Positions 21,981-30,222 of a DNA stretch of 64,000 nt are shown piece after piece. The first letter of the stretch is position 1. Every line of letters begins with the position of its first letter. The translations under genes were made by a program, and so were the position numbers. The stretch spans positions 2,567,715 through 2,631,714 of the forward strand of contig NZ_OY781873.1 in NCBI RefSeq assembly GCF_963677075.1. The letters are read 5' to 3'. This stretch comes from an uncultured Sphaerochaeta sp. (GTDB lineage: Bacteria; Spirochaetota; Spirochaetia; Sphaerochaetales; Sphaerochaetaceae). Below the pieces are notes generated by a model. That model was not told where the DNA came from and made no database searches. It was given only the letters and a program-made list of their open reading frames with translations.

Positions 21981-24113
21981 TTATTCAGCTCTCTTGAGGT
22001 CCATGATGGTCAGTTGCAGGCTTTCCTGGTTGCGGAAATAATTCCTTCCCAATCGAAACGCCACATTGACTCGGTCTCCCTTGTCAAAATCCGTACCTAC
22101 ACGATCTCCCGCACGCCAGAACAACGCCGGCCACTTATACTGACCGAAGGCAATGGTCAATTTGACATGTTGGACACTACCCCCTTTGTTGTTCATGAAC
22201 TGGATATCTTCGATCTGGGCTCCTTCCATCATCAACACCAGTGGAGGGTTCTTCTCCCCGTAGGGCTCAAAGAACTCCACCACCTTGATAATACCAGGGG
22301 TCATATAGGTATCAGGAAGCGTTACATCGATGACAAGCTCATCCTCTGCATCATCAACCATGCAATCCATCGTATCTATCTCATCAGCAACACGCTTCTT
22401 GAATTCAGCAAGGTGTTCAACATCCATTGAAAACCCACCGGCACAGGTATGCCCACCGAAGTCAAGGAAGAGATCACTGAAACGAGAGAGGAACTCCCTT
22501 GCATCAAAATGCACAGGGCTTCTCATGGAAGCAGAGACTCTGCTCTCATCCACAGTTGCAAGAACGATGGCAGGAGCGTTGTACTGTCTCAGCAATCGGC
22601 TTGCCATCAAACCGGTAATTCCCCGAGAGAGCGTACTATCCTCTACAACAACAAGCTTGCTTCCCGATTCTTCAAAGCTGTCTTGGGCACTTTCCTTCAT
22701 CCGGTCCCACGCATCTTCCCCGAGCTTCTGCCGTTCCTTGTTCAGTTTGATCAACTCCCCTGCAAGGGACTCTGCCTCATACAAATCCCCTGCGAGCAAC
22801 ATTTCCAAGGCTACCGTCGGTTTTCCCATACGCCCGGAGGCATTGATGACTGGACTGATCTGCCAGGAGATATCACTGGTTGAGAGCTGTTTTCCCATCA
22901 GGTTCTGCATCGAGAATAGTGGAAGCAGACTCTGCCTGCGCCCTTTCGCAAGCACCTTGAGTCCGCGTTTTACCAGGATTCGGTTCTCGTTTTCCATTGG
23001 CATCAAGTCAGCAACCGTACCAATGGCAACCAGATCAAGCACTGATTCATACTCAGCATCGAGGGAAGGATACCGCTTCATGCAATAGGCAATGAACAAG
23101 GTATACAGGACCTGTAGCTCATCCTTCCCATGGGGGGAATAGCGTACTGCCCTGCTGATATTGGAGAGGGCAAATAAGCCCTTCCCCTTCACCACGGGGA
23201 GGACCGCTTCCATTTCGCTTCGCATATCAACAAGATGAATATCGATCTTCTTGCCGAAAGCTTGCCGCAATTGGGCAAGCTCAGCGGCTGCATCAACCAC
23301 CAGGATTGGAAGCCCTGCAGAGAGAAACTCCAGTGCCTTGCTCTTGCTTACATCGATAAGACCTGGGTTTATCTCCTCGATGACACGATCAACAACCAAA
23401 AGGTTCTCAATCCTCATAGCCTGTATAATAACCGTATCATGACCGGGTTGTGCATGCAGCAGGATGCACTCCTCCCGATAGAAATCCGTTTTACTGAATC
23501 TCAGTGCCCAAATCACCTTGGCCACAACTCCGCATCCGGCAAGATGTTCGAAAGGGTACCCGCATCCGGGCACCTTTGGGTCGATGATGGCCAATGCAGG
23601 GGGCAAGCTGTCTCCACTGATGTGGTGATCAAGGACAATCGTATCGATGCCAAGGCTGTGTGCATAGGCAATCTCATCAAAGTTCGAGATTCCACAGTCA
23701 ACCGTGATGATCAGGGTAACATTCTGGGCCGCAACCAGGTCGACTCCCTCCATGGTAAGCCCATACGGCTCATCACCATCAGGAAGCTTATAGCTGACTT
23801 CCAGTGACAAGGATCGCAGTTCCTGTACCAACAAGGCAGTACTCGTAATACCGTCTACATCACGGTCCCCGAATACACAGACCTTCTCCCCTTCTGTGAC
23901 TGCTTGATTGATGCGGTCAACCACTTCTTCCATATCATCAAAAAGGAACGGGTTATGGAGATAGGAGAGCTCGCTCTCCAGATAAAATTTGATCTGTTCT
24001 CGACTGGTTAAGCCTCTTCTTGCAAGTATTGAGGAACTGATGACATCCAAGCCGTACTGTTCATGCAGACGGCGGATGTCCTGGGACGATACGGGAGATT
24101 TTTTCCAAACCAT
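21981..24113 (-). CDS. recJ: Single-stranded-DNA-specific exonuclease RecJ
   Basis: A 710-residue DHH-family nuclease, longer than E. coli RecJ (577). Motifs in order: VFGDRDVDGITSTALLV (about residues 79-95), DCGISNFDEI, VLDHHISGD (the DHH motif), a long central region, SDISWQISPVINASGRMGKP, and FGGHTCAGGFSMD (DHHA1 domain). It degrades single-stranded DNA 5' to 3' in RecF recombination, mismatch and base-excision repair. The extra length lies between the DHH and DHHA1 parts, around residues 210-330. ATG 24113 has AAAGG upstream; a TTG at 24122 is rejected. recO lies just upstream on the same strand. Confidence 0.93.
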   Translation of the reverse strand: MVWKKSPVSSQDIRRLHEQYGLDVISSSILARRGLTSREQIKFYLESELSYLHNPFLFDDMEEVVDRINQAVTEGEKVCVFGDRDVDGITSTALLVQELRSLSLEVSYKLPDGDEPYGLTMEGVDLVAAQNVTLIITVDCGISNFDEIAYAHSLGIDTIVLDHHISGDSLPPALAIIDPKVPGCGYPFEHLAGCGVVAKVIWALRFSKTDFYREECILLHAQPGHDTVIIQAMRIENLLVVDRVIEEINPGLIDVSKSKALEFLSAGLPILVVDAAAELAQLRQAFGKKIDIHLVDMRSEMEAVLPVVKGKGLFALSNISRAVRYSPHGKDELQVLYTLFIAYCMKRYPSLDAEYESVLDLVAIGTVADLMPMENENRILVKRGLKVLAKGRRQSLLPLFSMQNLMGKQLSTSDISWQISPVINASGRMGKPTVALEMLLAGDLYEAESLAGELIKLNKERQKLGEDAWDRMKESAQDSFEESGSKLVVVEDSTLSRGITGLMASRLLRQYNAPAIVLATVDESRVSASMRSPVHFDAREFLSRFSDLFLDFGGHTCAGGFSMDVEHLAEFKKRVADEIDTMDCMVDDAEDELVIDVTLPDTYMTPGIIKVVEFFEPYGEKNPPLVLMMEGAQIEDIQFMNNKGGSVQHVKLTIAFGQYKWPALFWRAGDRVGTDFDKGDRVNVAFRLGRNYFRNQESLQLTIMDLKRAE

Positions 24114-24144
24114 ATATAACAACCTTTCACATAAGTATACACAT

Positions 24145-24900
24145 TTACAGACTCGTCGCCTCCCACAAAATGGGAGAAGAGAGAGTTTTGAGCATCCGCT
24201 GGCCTATCATCTGCGCGTATCGCAAAAGATACCGCTTGATCCTCAGTGTGGCAGCAGCGCTGAGAGGAACCTGAAGACTCTGCTCGAAGTCCATGGAGGA
24301 TGTCACCTCAAGATACCTGCGGGCTCCAGGAGGGAGTAAGAGATCTGCATCGAGGCTGGCACATGCTTCACAGCAGTGGGCAAGCAGGGTCGAGGAAAAG
24401 CTCACCATCTCGTCCCTCCCATAGGGTCGATCACAGAGAGGACATCGAGAATAGTCTGTACGCAACCCAACCAGGTCACTCAACTGATGCACAAACTGGA
24501 TGATGACCAGGTCGGTCTTCTCTGGCATACTGCTCAGATGGTCCAGTGCCTGGGACAGTAATCGATATTCATCGGTGCTTTCCCCGCCATGCACCTGAAG
24601 AAGCAGTTCACAGAAAAACAGGGCTGCATAGGTCGGATGCAAGGACTCCCTGAGTTCATCATGGGTAGCAAGCACCGTAACATCCTTGAGTGTATAATCC
24701 TTCTTGACTGGATTGTAGTACAAAAAGAACTGCCCATCGGTAAAAACTTCAGCCTTGACCGACTTGAGAGACTTTTGGGCTCCATAACTCAACACATCGA
24801 TAATGCCAAAGTCCACCGTGAGCAACTTCAGCCGCCTGTTCAGTTGGCCGTACCGTTGACTATGCAATACGATGGCCAAAGACGATACGTTACGCTCCAT
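24145..24900 (-). CDS. recO: DNA repair protein RecO
   Basis: A 251-residue RecO. The N-terminal OB-fold starts near SSLAIVLHSQRYGQLNRRLKL, and YYNPVKKDYTLKDVTVLATH resembles the strand pattern of the family. A zinc-finger-like four-cysteine set occurs as CPLCDRPY and CCEACASL (about residues 168-205), as in many RecO proteins. RecO anneals strands and loads RecA on SSB-coated DNA with RecR. ATG 24900 follows GGAGGG closely; the open frame to 25164 is antisense to the next gene and is dropped. The gap to recJ is 31 bases, so recO-recJ-rpsU read in one direction. Confidence 0.82.
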   Translation of the reverse strand: MERNVSSLAIVLHSQRYGQLNRRLKLLTVDFGIIDVLSYGAQKSLKSVKAEVFTDGQFFLYYNPVKKDYTLKDVTVLATHDELRESLHPTYAALFFCELLLQVHGGESTDEYRLLSQALDHLSSMPEKTDLVIIQFVHQLSDLVGLRTDYSRCPLCDRPYGRDEMVSFSSTLLAHCCEACASLDADLLLPPGARRYLEVTSSMDFEQSLQVPLSAAATLRIKRYLLRYAQMIGQRMLKTLSSPILWEATSL

Positions 24901-24949
24901 GGACCCTCCACCGCCAAGAGTAGATTGAACAAGGTAAAAAATCAACTGG

Positions 24950-24978
24950 TTGGAAGAGCGGTCACTCTGTGCTATATT
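24950..24978 (+). promoter_or_regulatory. Predicted leaderless promoter of the Lnb-like gene
   Basis: TTGGAA, 17 bases, TATATT preceded by TGC (extended -10), then six bases and a GTG at 24985. No ribosome site is present. Confidence 0.5.
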
Positions 24979-24984
24979 TGTCGA

Positions 24985-26259
24985 GTGAAACGAATCATCC
25001 TCATCCTCATGCTCCTGGTGTTGCTCTCCCCGATCATGGCTCTGAGCATTCACCCACGAGAAATCGAGCAACCCTTTGACAGCGTCAAAGAGTTGTCTGT
25101 TGTCGATTTTTCCCGTGAACTTGCACCAAACCAGGAAGCGTGGATCGACCAGACAAAGATCCACTTACTCACCATTGGCCCCGGTGACCCCTTGTACGCA
25201 TGGTTCGGGCATAGTGCACTGGTCATATCACAGCCTTCAGGGGGAAAGGTCATGTATGATTGGGGTATCTTTGATCCTGACCAACCACACTTCTACCTCA
25301 ACTTTGCGATGGGGAGAATGTACTACTACGTTGTGGCAAGCGAAGCTACCTGGAGAATCCAGGACGCGATTGATGAGATTAGAGATGTCAAGCTGATTGA
25401 ACTCTCCTTCCCCAAGGAGGCAAAGTTTGCCCTTATCTCCTTCTTACAGAAAAACATCCTGAGTGAATATTCAACCTATTTGTACCATTTTTATGATGAT
25501 AACTGTTCCACTCGTATCCGTGACATCATCAATGCAGCAACCGGGGGAGAATTCCAGCGGTGGGCCGAGAGTGAATCAGCAGGAACCACGCTGAGAAATT
25601 CAGCAATGCAGAATATGATCCATAGCCCTTTGATCTTTTGGGCCCTCGATTTCTTGCAAGGTAAGAATATTGATAAGAGATTGAATCGCTACGATGAGAT
25701 GTACCTGCCCGAGGCACTCCATCAGTCGGTGCTTGACTTCACCTACAGCGATGGTACGAAGCTTGCCAAATCTGAGGATATCCTGCAGGACACGAAAGAG
25801 CTTGGAGTGAGATTCACCGTACCGGAAGAACCAGTTACCTATGACTGGGCATATGGGCTCAGCGGACTTGTCATGGGGGTGTTTCTCTTGGCGACCGGAA
25901 GAAAGCATCCCAGACTAAAAGGATTACTATTATCACTTATACTACTGGTCTTGGCAGTCTTGGGCTCATTGTTGCTCTTCATGATGAGTTTCTCTGATAT
26001 GGACATGACCTACTACAACCTGAACATCATCTTTGTCAATCCACTGCTTTTCATACCCGCTTTCACCCTGCTTTTTCAAAAAAAAGAGACCTCAAGGATA
26101 CTCTCCTTTTCGGTCTTGGTTATGGTGATTCTCTTGCTGGGAAGGCTCATCCTTCCCGGACTCTTCGTGCAGGATAATCTGAGAATCATCCTTTTATTAC
26201 TACCAGCCTTCTATTCAGGGTCGACTTTTCAGGGCAGACGAAACCGTATAAAAAGGTAG
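24985..26259 (+). CDS. DUF4105/Lnb-domain integral membrane protein
   Basis: The GTG at 24985 gives 424 residues: a basic start with a hydrophobic signal/anchor (residues 4-20), a periplasmic domain of about 260 residues, and four to five transmembrane helices from about 285 onward. The periplasmic domain has the DUF4105 (Lnb N-terminal) features LYAWFGHSALVI with His76 and YDDNCSTRIRDII with Cys174, plus LNFAMGRMYYYV. A DUF4105-type protein is the lipoprotein N-acyltransferase Lnb of Bacteroides, and the His/Cys pair would suit such an acyl transfer (inference). The region upstream to 24589 is antisense to recO and is not coding. No Shine-Dalgarno is present, and the -10 is six bases away. 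Confidence 0.75.
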   Translation: MKRIILILMLLVLLSPIMALSIHPREIEQPFDSVKELSVVDFSRELAPNQEAWIDQTKIHLLTIGPGDPLYAWFGHSALVISQPSGGKVMYDWGIFDPDQPHFYLNFAMGRMYYYVVASEATWRIQDAIDEIRDVKLIELSFPKEAKFALISFLQKNILSEYSTYLYHFYDDNCSTRIRDIINAATGGEFQRWAESESAGTTLRNSAMQNMIHSPLIFWALDFLQGKNIDKRLNRYDEMYLPEALHQSVLDFTYSDGTKLAKSEDILQDTKELGVRFTVPEEPVTYDWAYGLSGLVMGVFLLATGRKHPRLKGLLLSLILLVLAVLGSLLLFMMSFSDMDMTYYNLNIIFVNPLLFIPAFTLLFQKKETSRILSFSVLVMVILLLGRLILPGLFVQDNLRIILLLLPAFYSGSTFQGRRNRIKR

Positions 26260-26787
26260 TTCCACAAGATTATTCCTCTTCGCAACCAGGTTGGCGGGGA
26301 ATGCCTTGATTTGCCTGTTGAAGTAATCTGCATGCAGATTATATTCTGCAATCGAATCAACCAATTGCTTTTCGATCTCGTACATCTTCTCAAAATAGGG
26401 TCCATACAGATTGTATGAGGGATGAGCATAGAGTTCCTTCTGCAATACGGCCAGCACATCCTCCAATTCACGGTACAGCTCGCTCTGTCTCTCGACTGTA
26501 TCAGCTGTCTCAAAGGCAGATACCACATGTTGCAGGGTATGTTGGTTCTCGATCAGCGAGGCAAGTGTTGCAGCATACTGAAAACGCTCAGAAATCTGCA
26601 TTTCCACCGTCTCTCTGGAAAGGGAGGCTTGTCTCTCATACCCTCCCAATCGCCTGACATTGTTGCTGTCAATTCCCAATACTGCGAGAACCAGAAGAAA
26701 TACAACAACCGCAATGCTGATTACAGCACTGCGGCGGTCCTTGAAATAGGGCTTTTTACCTGACAATCTTGGTTCCCTTACCCTCAT
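26215..26787 (-). CDS. LemA-family membrane-anchored protein
   Basis: About 190 residues with an N-terminal basic segment and one transmembrane helix (VISIAVVVFLLVLAVLG), then a long helical region. The C-terminal motif YNLHADYFNRQIKAFPANLVA closely follows the LemA signature YNxxVxxFNxxIxxFP. LemA proteins are membrane-bound four-helix bundles of uncertain role. The start is unclear: ATG 26787 overlaps the carbamate kinase gene by 32 bases, while a TTG at 26766 has AAGGGAA in front and overlaps only 11. Either way translation is likely coupled to arcC. Its end overlaps the convergent Lnb-like gene by 45 bases. Confidence 0.7.
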   Translation of the reverse strand: MRVREPRLSGKKPYFKDRRSAVISIAVVVFLLVLAVLGIDSNNVRRLGGYERQASLSRETVEMQISERFQYAATLASLIENQHTLQHVVSAFETADTVERQSELYRELEDVLAVLQKELYAHPSYNLYGPYFEKMYEIEKQLVDSIAEYNLHADYFNRQIKAFPANLVAKRNNLVELPFYTVSSALKSRP

Positions 26788-27700
26788 AGAGGGCACCATA
26801 GAGATGCTCAGGGTCTGTGATGAGCCCTTCATTACCGGTGGAACGTACAAAGTCAACAATTGCCTGCACCTTCGGAAGCATGCTTCCTGGAGCAAAATGG
26901 CCTTCACTGATGTACTGCTCTGCTTCCTCTACGGTAATGCTATCGAGTGTCTTCTGGTCAGGTTTTCCAAAGTTCAAACACACTTTCTCAACAGCAGTAG
27001 AGATGACAAACAGATCAGCCTTCAATTCCTTGGCCATCAGGGCTGCTGCCAAATCCTTGTCGATGACTGCCTCACGACCAGTAAGATACCCCTCTTCATC
27101 TCGAACAACAGGGATACCACCACCGCCGCCAGCGATAACTATGATGCGGTTCTCCAGCATGGTTCGAATCGTATCGATTTCCACGATGGCTTTTGGCTTG
27201 GGGCTTGCAACAACACGTCTATACCCACGACCTGCATCTTCTGTGCAGACCCATCCATCCTTATCCATATGGTATTGTGCATCTTCCTTACTCATGAAGG
27301 AACCGATCGGCTTGGAGGGTTTCTGGAATGACGGATCGTCATCAGATACCTCTACCTGGGTAACTACAGTGGCGACCTGGGGATTGAGCTGAATGCGATT
27401 GAACTCATTCTTCAATGCCATCTGTAATTGATACCCGATCGCTCCCTGCGTATCTGCTACACAGCTATCCAGGGGAACAGTGTGCAAGATGGAGCGGGAG
27501 AATTCAGCACGAAGCAGGATATAACCTACCTGTGGCCCATTTCCGTGTGCTATGACAACACGATGGCCTGCCTTAACCAATTTTGCAATATGAGCAGCAG
27601 TTTTCCGCGCTGCCTCATACTGGGCAGAGACGGTAACATGCTTGGGGTCTTCGATCAGGGAGTTTCCCCCGATGGCAATGACAATTAATTTACTATCCAT
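26756..27700 (-). CDS. arcC: Carbamate kinase
   Basis: A 314-residue amino-acid-kinase-family protein with the carbamate kinase blocks IAIGGNSLI (about residues 7-15), HIAKLVKAGHRVVIAHGNGPQVG and VIAGGGGGIPVV, and a C-terminal FAPGSMLPKVQAI. It makes ATP from carbamoyl phosphate, usually at the end of the arginine deiminase path or in purine or allantoin breakdown. No arcA, arcB or transcarbamylase gene is in the window, so the pathway is not determined. The start is ATG 27700 with AAGGAAGG upstream; a TTG at 27706 is rejected. It is divergent from the catabolic island regulator. Confidence 0.92.
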   Translation of the reverse strand: MDSKLIVIAIGGNSLIEDPKHVTVSAQYEAARKTAAHIAKLVKAGHRVVIAHGNGPQVGYILLRAEFSRSILHTVPLDSCVADTQGAIGYQLQMALKNEFNRIQLNPQVATVVTQVEVSDDDPSFQKPSKPIGSFMSKEDAQYHMDKDGWVCTEDAGRGYRRVVASPKPKAIVEIDTIRTMLENRIIVIAGGGGGIPVVRDEEGYLTGREAVIDKDLAAALMAKELKADLFVISTAVEKVCLNFGKPDQKTLDSITVEEAEQYISEGHFAPGSMLPKVQAIVDFVRSTGNEGLITDPEHLYGALYEGKGTKIVR

Positions 27701-27855
27701 ATTCAATCCTTCCTTACTAATGCAGAACTAACGTTCAATCCTAATCATAGCATGACTGCAACAAATTGCAACAAATTATTTATCAACCTTTTTTGAATTT
27801 TAATGAGACACAATCATCTGATATTTAACACATATCAAAAAATGTAAGAAATTTA

Positions 27856-27883
27856 TTGACAGCATGTATATTCATGGTATTCT
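27856..27883 (+). promoter_or_regulatory. Predicted promoter of the gntR-dctPQM island
   Basis: TTGACA (perfect), 16 bases, TATTCT. It is directly followed by the palindrome at 27886-27895, so bound regulator would cover the transcription start. Confidence 0.55.
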
Positions 27884-27885
27884 AG

Positions 27886-27895
27886 TGGTATACCA
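27886..27895. promoter_or_regulatory. Palindrome TGGTATACCA, candidate GntR operator
   Basis: A perfect 10-bp palindrome of the TGGT-N2-ACCA form used by FadR/UxuR-type GntR proteins, placed just after the -10 and 25 bases before the gntR start codon. Autoregulation by the encoded GntR is likely. Confidence 0.5.
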
Positions 27896-27920
27896 ATGGG
27901 ATACAAAAGGTGGATTACCG

Positions 27921-28571
27921 ATGACTAAGGAAGAAGTCTTTGAAGATATTCAACGCCGCATTCTAAACGAAGAGTTTCTACCAGGAACATGGCTGGTTGA
28001 ACGTGATTTGGTACAGACTTACGGATTTTCAAGGACCCCAATCAGAGAAATAATGAATAGATTGGTAATGCTTGGGTTGCTTGAGGTACAGAATAATAGA
28101 GGCTACCAAATCCGAGAATTTTCATTTCAAGATGTTGTTGAAATCTTTAATGCTCGTCGTTCAATTGAAGGTTCTTGTGCTCGTTTTGCATGTTACTCCA
28201 GCCGAAAAGATATCCCCAAACGAATTGAAGATCTACGAAATAAACTTCTAGACCTAGACATCAGACAAGACGGTGGTTTAAAAGCAACTGACTTAGGTGA
28301 TCAGGTTCATGGGCTTCTCATCGAGCTCGCAGACAATAGATACCTAAAGGAATTTTCTTCAAAACTATCTGCATTAATGAAGCTGACCCGAAATCTTACC
28401 AAGCATCAACCAACTATTGAGGAGCATTCCAGGATAGCTCACCTTGAAATATTGGATGCACTTGAGAAGAAAGACGCAGCTCGCTGTGAGGCGCTAATGG
28501 ATGCTCACCTTAATGAAACGTGCAAGGCGCTTGCAGATAATTATGTTTCGGCTTTGACCACCTATAACTAG
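27921..28571 (+). CDS. GntR-family regulator, FCD subfamily
   Basis: A 216-residue regulator starting at ATG 27921 (AAGGTGG before it). The N-terminal winged helix has FLPGTWLVERDLVQTYGFSR...TPIREIMNRLVMLGLL (about residues 18-58), and the all-helical C-terminal FCD effector domain includes FNARRSIEGSCARF, LGDQVHGLLIELADNRYL and a late HLEILDALEKKD. FCD regulators bind small carboxylic or sugar acids through a metal and usually repress the adjacent catabolic genes. It is the first gene of an AT-rich island, and a palindromic operator overlaps its promoter. Confidence 0.88.
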   Translation: MTKEEVFEDIQRRILNEEFLPGTWLVERDLVQTYGFSRTPIREIMNRLVMLGLLEVQNNRGYQIREFSFQDVVEIFNARRSIEGSCARFACYSSRKDIPKRIEDLRNKLLDLDIRQDGGLKATDLGDQVHGLLIELADNRYLKEFSSKLSALMKLTRNLTKHQPTIEEHSRIAHLEILDALEKKDAARCEALMDAHLNETCKALADNYVSALTTYN

Positions 28572-28585
28572 TAATTTGTCTCAAC

Positions 28586-28602
28586 GAACCTTGTAAAGGT
28601 TC
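28586..28602 (+). terminator. Small intercistronic hairpin between gntR and dctP
   Basis: GAACCTT and AAGGTTC form a perfect 7-bp stem with a GTA loop. No T-run follows, so it may be a processing or attenuation stem rather than a terminator. Confidence 0.35.
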
Positions 28603-28627
28603 AGTAAATACAAGTGGAGGAATCATT

Positions 28628-29629
28628 ATGAAGAAACGATTGCTAATTGGAATTATGTTGGTTGCATTACTCATGCCTATCATGGCACAGGGTGCAGCAG
28701 AGCAAAAGGGTGACCAAGAATATTTACTGAGATTTGGCCACGTATTGACACCCGAAGATACTTTTCACAAACAGTATCTCGAATGGGCAAAAGCTGTCTC
28801 TGAAAGAACTGACGGCAAGCTCAAGATTGAAGTCTACCCCAGCGCTCAACTTGGTGTAGAAGAAGATGTTCTTGAACAGATCAGGCTTGGCTCAAATGTT
28901 GGTTGGCAGACTGACCCCGCTCGTCTTGGCAACTATGTAAAGGAATGGGGAATTCTGTACATGCCGTTCTTCCTCTCTGGCATTGATGATGTCGAACAAC
29001 TTCTTGACTCTAAAGTAATTCAGGGTTGGGTAAATGAACTTGAGGAAAAACACCAGATTAAAGTTGTTTCTTATGCTTGGGTTCAGGGATTTAGAAACGT
29101 ATTCACCAATAAGCCAGGAAAGAGCCCTTCCGAACTTCGTAACAGTTTGATTCGTACAGCTAATGCACCAGCATGGCTGGCTACTGTTAACTCGTTGGGA
29201 AGCAAGGCTGTTGCACTCGCTTATGGTGAGTTGTACAACGGCATCCAGACCAAGGTTGTGGATGGTTGTGAACTTCCTTATGCCGCTGCAAAACAGCTGA
29301 AAGTATACGAAGTGGCTGACTATATTGTCGAAACTCAGCATATCTTCCAGCTCAATGTCATGGTTGTTAGTTCTGCTTGGTTCAACAAGTTGCCTGCTGA
29401 CTATCAAGCAATCTTGATTGAGGAATGTAATAATGCTGGTTTGGATGCATCCAACATTCTTCTTCAGAATGCTGAGGCAGACCGCCAGTTCATGATTGAT
29501 CAGGGCATGACCTATATCCCTCATAGTGATCTTGATGTTGAAGCTTTCATCGAATCTGGAGAAAAAGCATATGAATCTCTTGGTTTGGCAGAAGCAAAAG
29601 CAGCTGTCTACGCTGAACTCGGGAAATAA
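28628..29629 (+). CDS. dctP: TRAP transporter substrate-binding protein (DctP family)
   Basis: A 333-residue periplasmic protein with a Sec signal (MKKRLLIGIMLVALLMPIMA) and DctP blocks: LRFGHVLTPEDTFHKQYLEW (residues 34-53), LKIEVYPSAQLG and YNGIQTKVVDGCELP (about residues 200-214). An arginine that usually pairs with a substrate carboxylate is probably in LRNSLIRTANAPAW. It captures an organic or sugar acid and hands it to the DctQM permease encoded next. GGAGG precedes the ATG. A strong hairpin separates it from dctQ, which commonly raises the level of the binding protein over the membrane subunits. Confidence 0.92.
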   Translation: MKKRLLIGIMLVALLMPIMAQGAAEQKGDQEYLLRFGHVLTPEDTFHKQYLEWAKAVSERTDGKLKIEVYPSAQLGVEEDVLEQIRLGSNVGWQTDPARLGNYVKEWGILYMPFFLSGIDDVEQLLDSKVIQGWVNELEEKHQIKVVSYAWVQGFRNVFTNKPGKSPSELRNSLIRTANAPAWLATVNSLGSKAVALAYGELYNGIQTKVVDGCELPYAAAKQLKVYEVADYIVETQHIFQLNVMVVSSAWFNKLPADYQAILIEECNNAGLDASNILLQNAEADRQFMIDQGMTYIPHSDLDVEAFIESGEKAYESLGLAEAKAAVYAELGK

Positions 29630-29647
29630 GTAACGCTCGTGTATCTT

Positions 29648-29676
29648 GGCCTGCAATCCATATGTGGTTGCAGGCC
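29648..29676 (+). terminator. Hairpin between dctP and dctQ
   Basis: GGCCTGCAA and TTGCAGGCC form a perfect 9-bp stem with an 11-base loop in the 72-base dctP-dctQ gap. It probably stabilises the dctP message or partly terminates. Confidence 0.5.
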
Positions 29677-29701
29677 TATATACCAAGTTGAGAGGAACAT
29701 A

Positions 29702-30211
29702 ATGAAACGCTTAGCAAAGGCATACGAAAAATTTTGTGCAATTGAGCTTGCTTTCGGGGCAGTCTTACTTATTTCGACTGTCTTCATGCTCACATTGGCT
29801 GCAATTTTAAGGACTATTGGATTTCCCATCAACTGGGGATTGGACGTAGCATTACTGATGTTTACTTGGTCTGTCTATGTAGGTGCAGACACAGCTTTGA
29901 GAGATGATAAAATGGTTAATGTTGAGATCTTTCAACAAAAACTTAGCCCAAAAGCCCAAAAGGTTTTAAAGCTTTTCATCTACTCACTGATTCTCATTTT
30001 TCTCATTCTCATGGTCTATTATGGATTTAAACTTGCCTATTCATCCAGGAATCGGACATTCCAAGGAATTCCTTTTATGAGTTACACATGGGCAACATTG
30101 AGTATTCCCATACCTTGTTTTTTCATGATAATCACGACCGTCTTAAAAATGAAAGCACTCGTAAGAGAGAATTCATCTGTTGCGCAAAGCGTACAGAATG
30201 AAAAACAATAA
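29702..30211 (+). CDS. dctQ: TRAP transporter small permease (DctQ family)
   Basis: A 169-residue membrane protein with four hydrophobic segments, the DctQ layout. The family pattern includes WGLDVALLMFTWSVYVGADTALRDD (around residues 43-67, second to third segment) and PFMSYTWATLSIPIPCF near the end. It pairs with the large subunit DctM for Na+-coupled uptake. ATG 29702 with GAGAGGAA upstream is chosen over the longer frame from 29639, which runs through the hairpin. dctM begins 11 bases after its stop. Confidence 0.88.
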   Translation: MKRLAKAYEKFCAIELAFGAVLLISTVFMLTLAAILRTIGFPINWGLDVALLMFTWSVYVGADTALRDDKMVNVEIFQQKLSPKAQKVLKLFIYSLILIFLILMVYYGFKLAYSSRNRTFQGIPFMSYTWATLSIPIPCFFMIITTVLKMKALVRENSSVAQSVQNEKQ

Positions 30212-30222
30212 GTGAGGAAACC

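Noticed and set aside
24589..24984. Long N-terminal extension of the Lnb-like protein
   Set aside because: Antisense to recO; the signal/anchor and promoter place the start at the GTG at 24985.
27707..27855. Possible regulatory RNA or tRNA in AT-rich gap before gntR
   Set aside because: No cloverleaf-like or strongly paired structure was found; it appears to be ordinary divergent promoter DNA.
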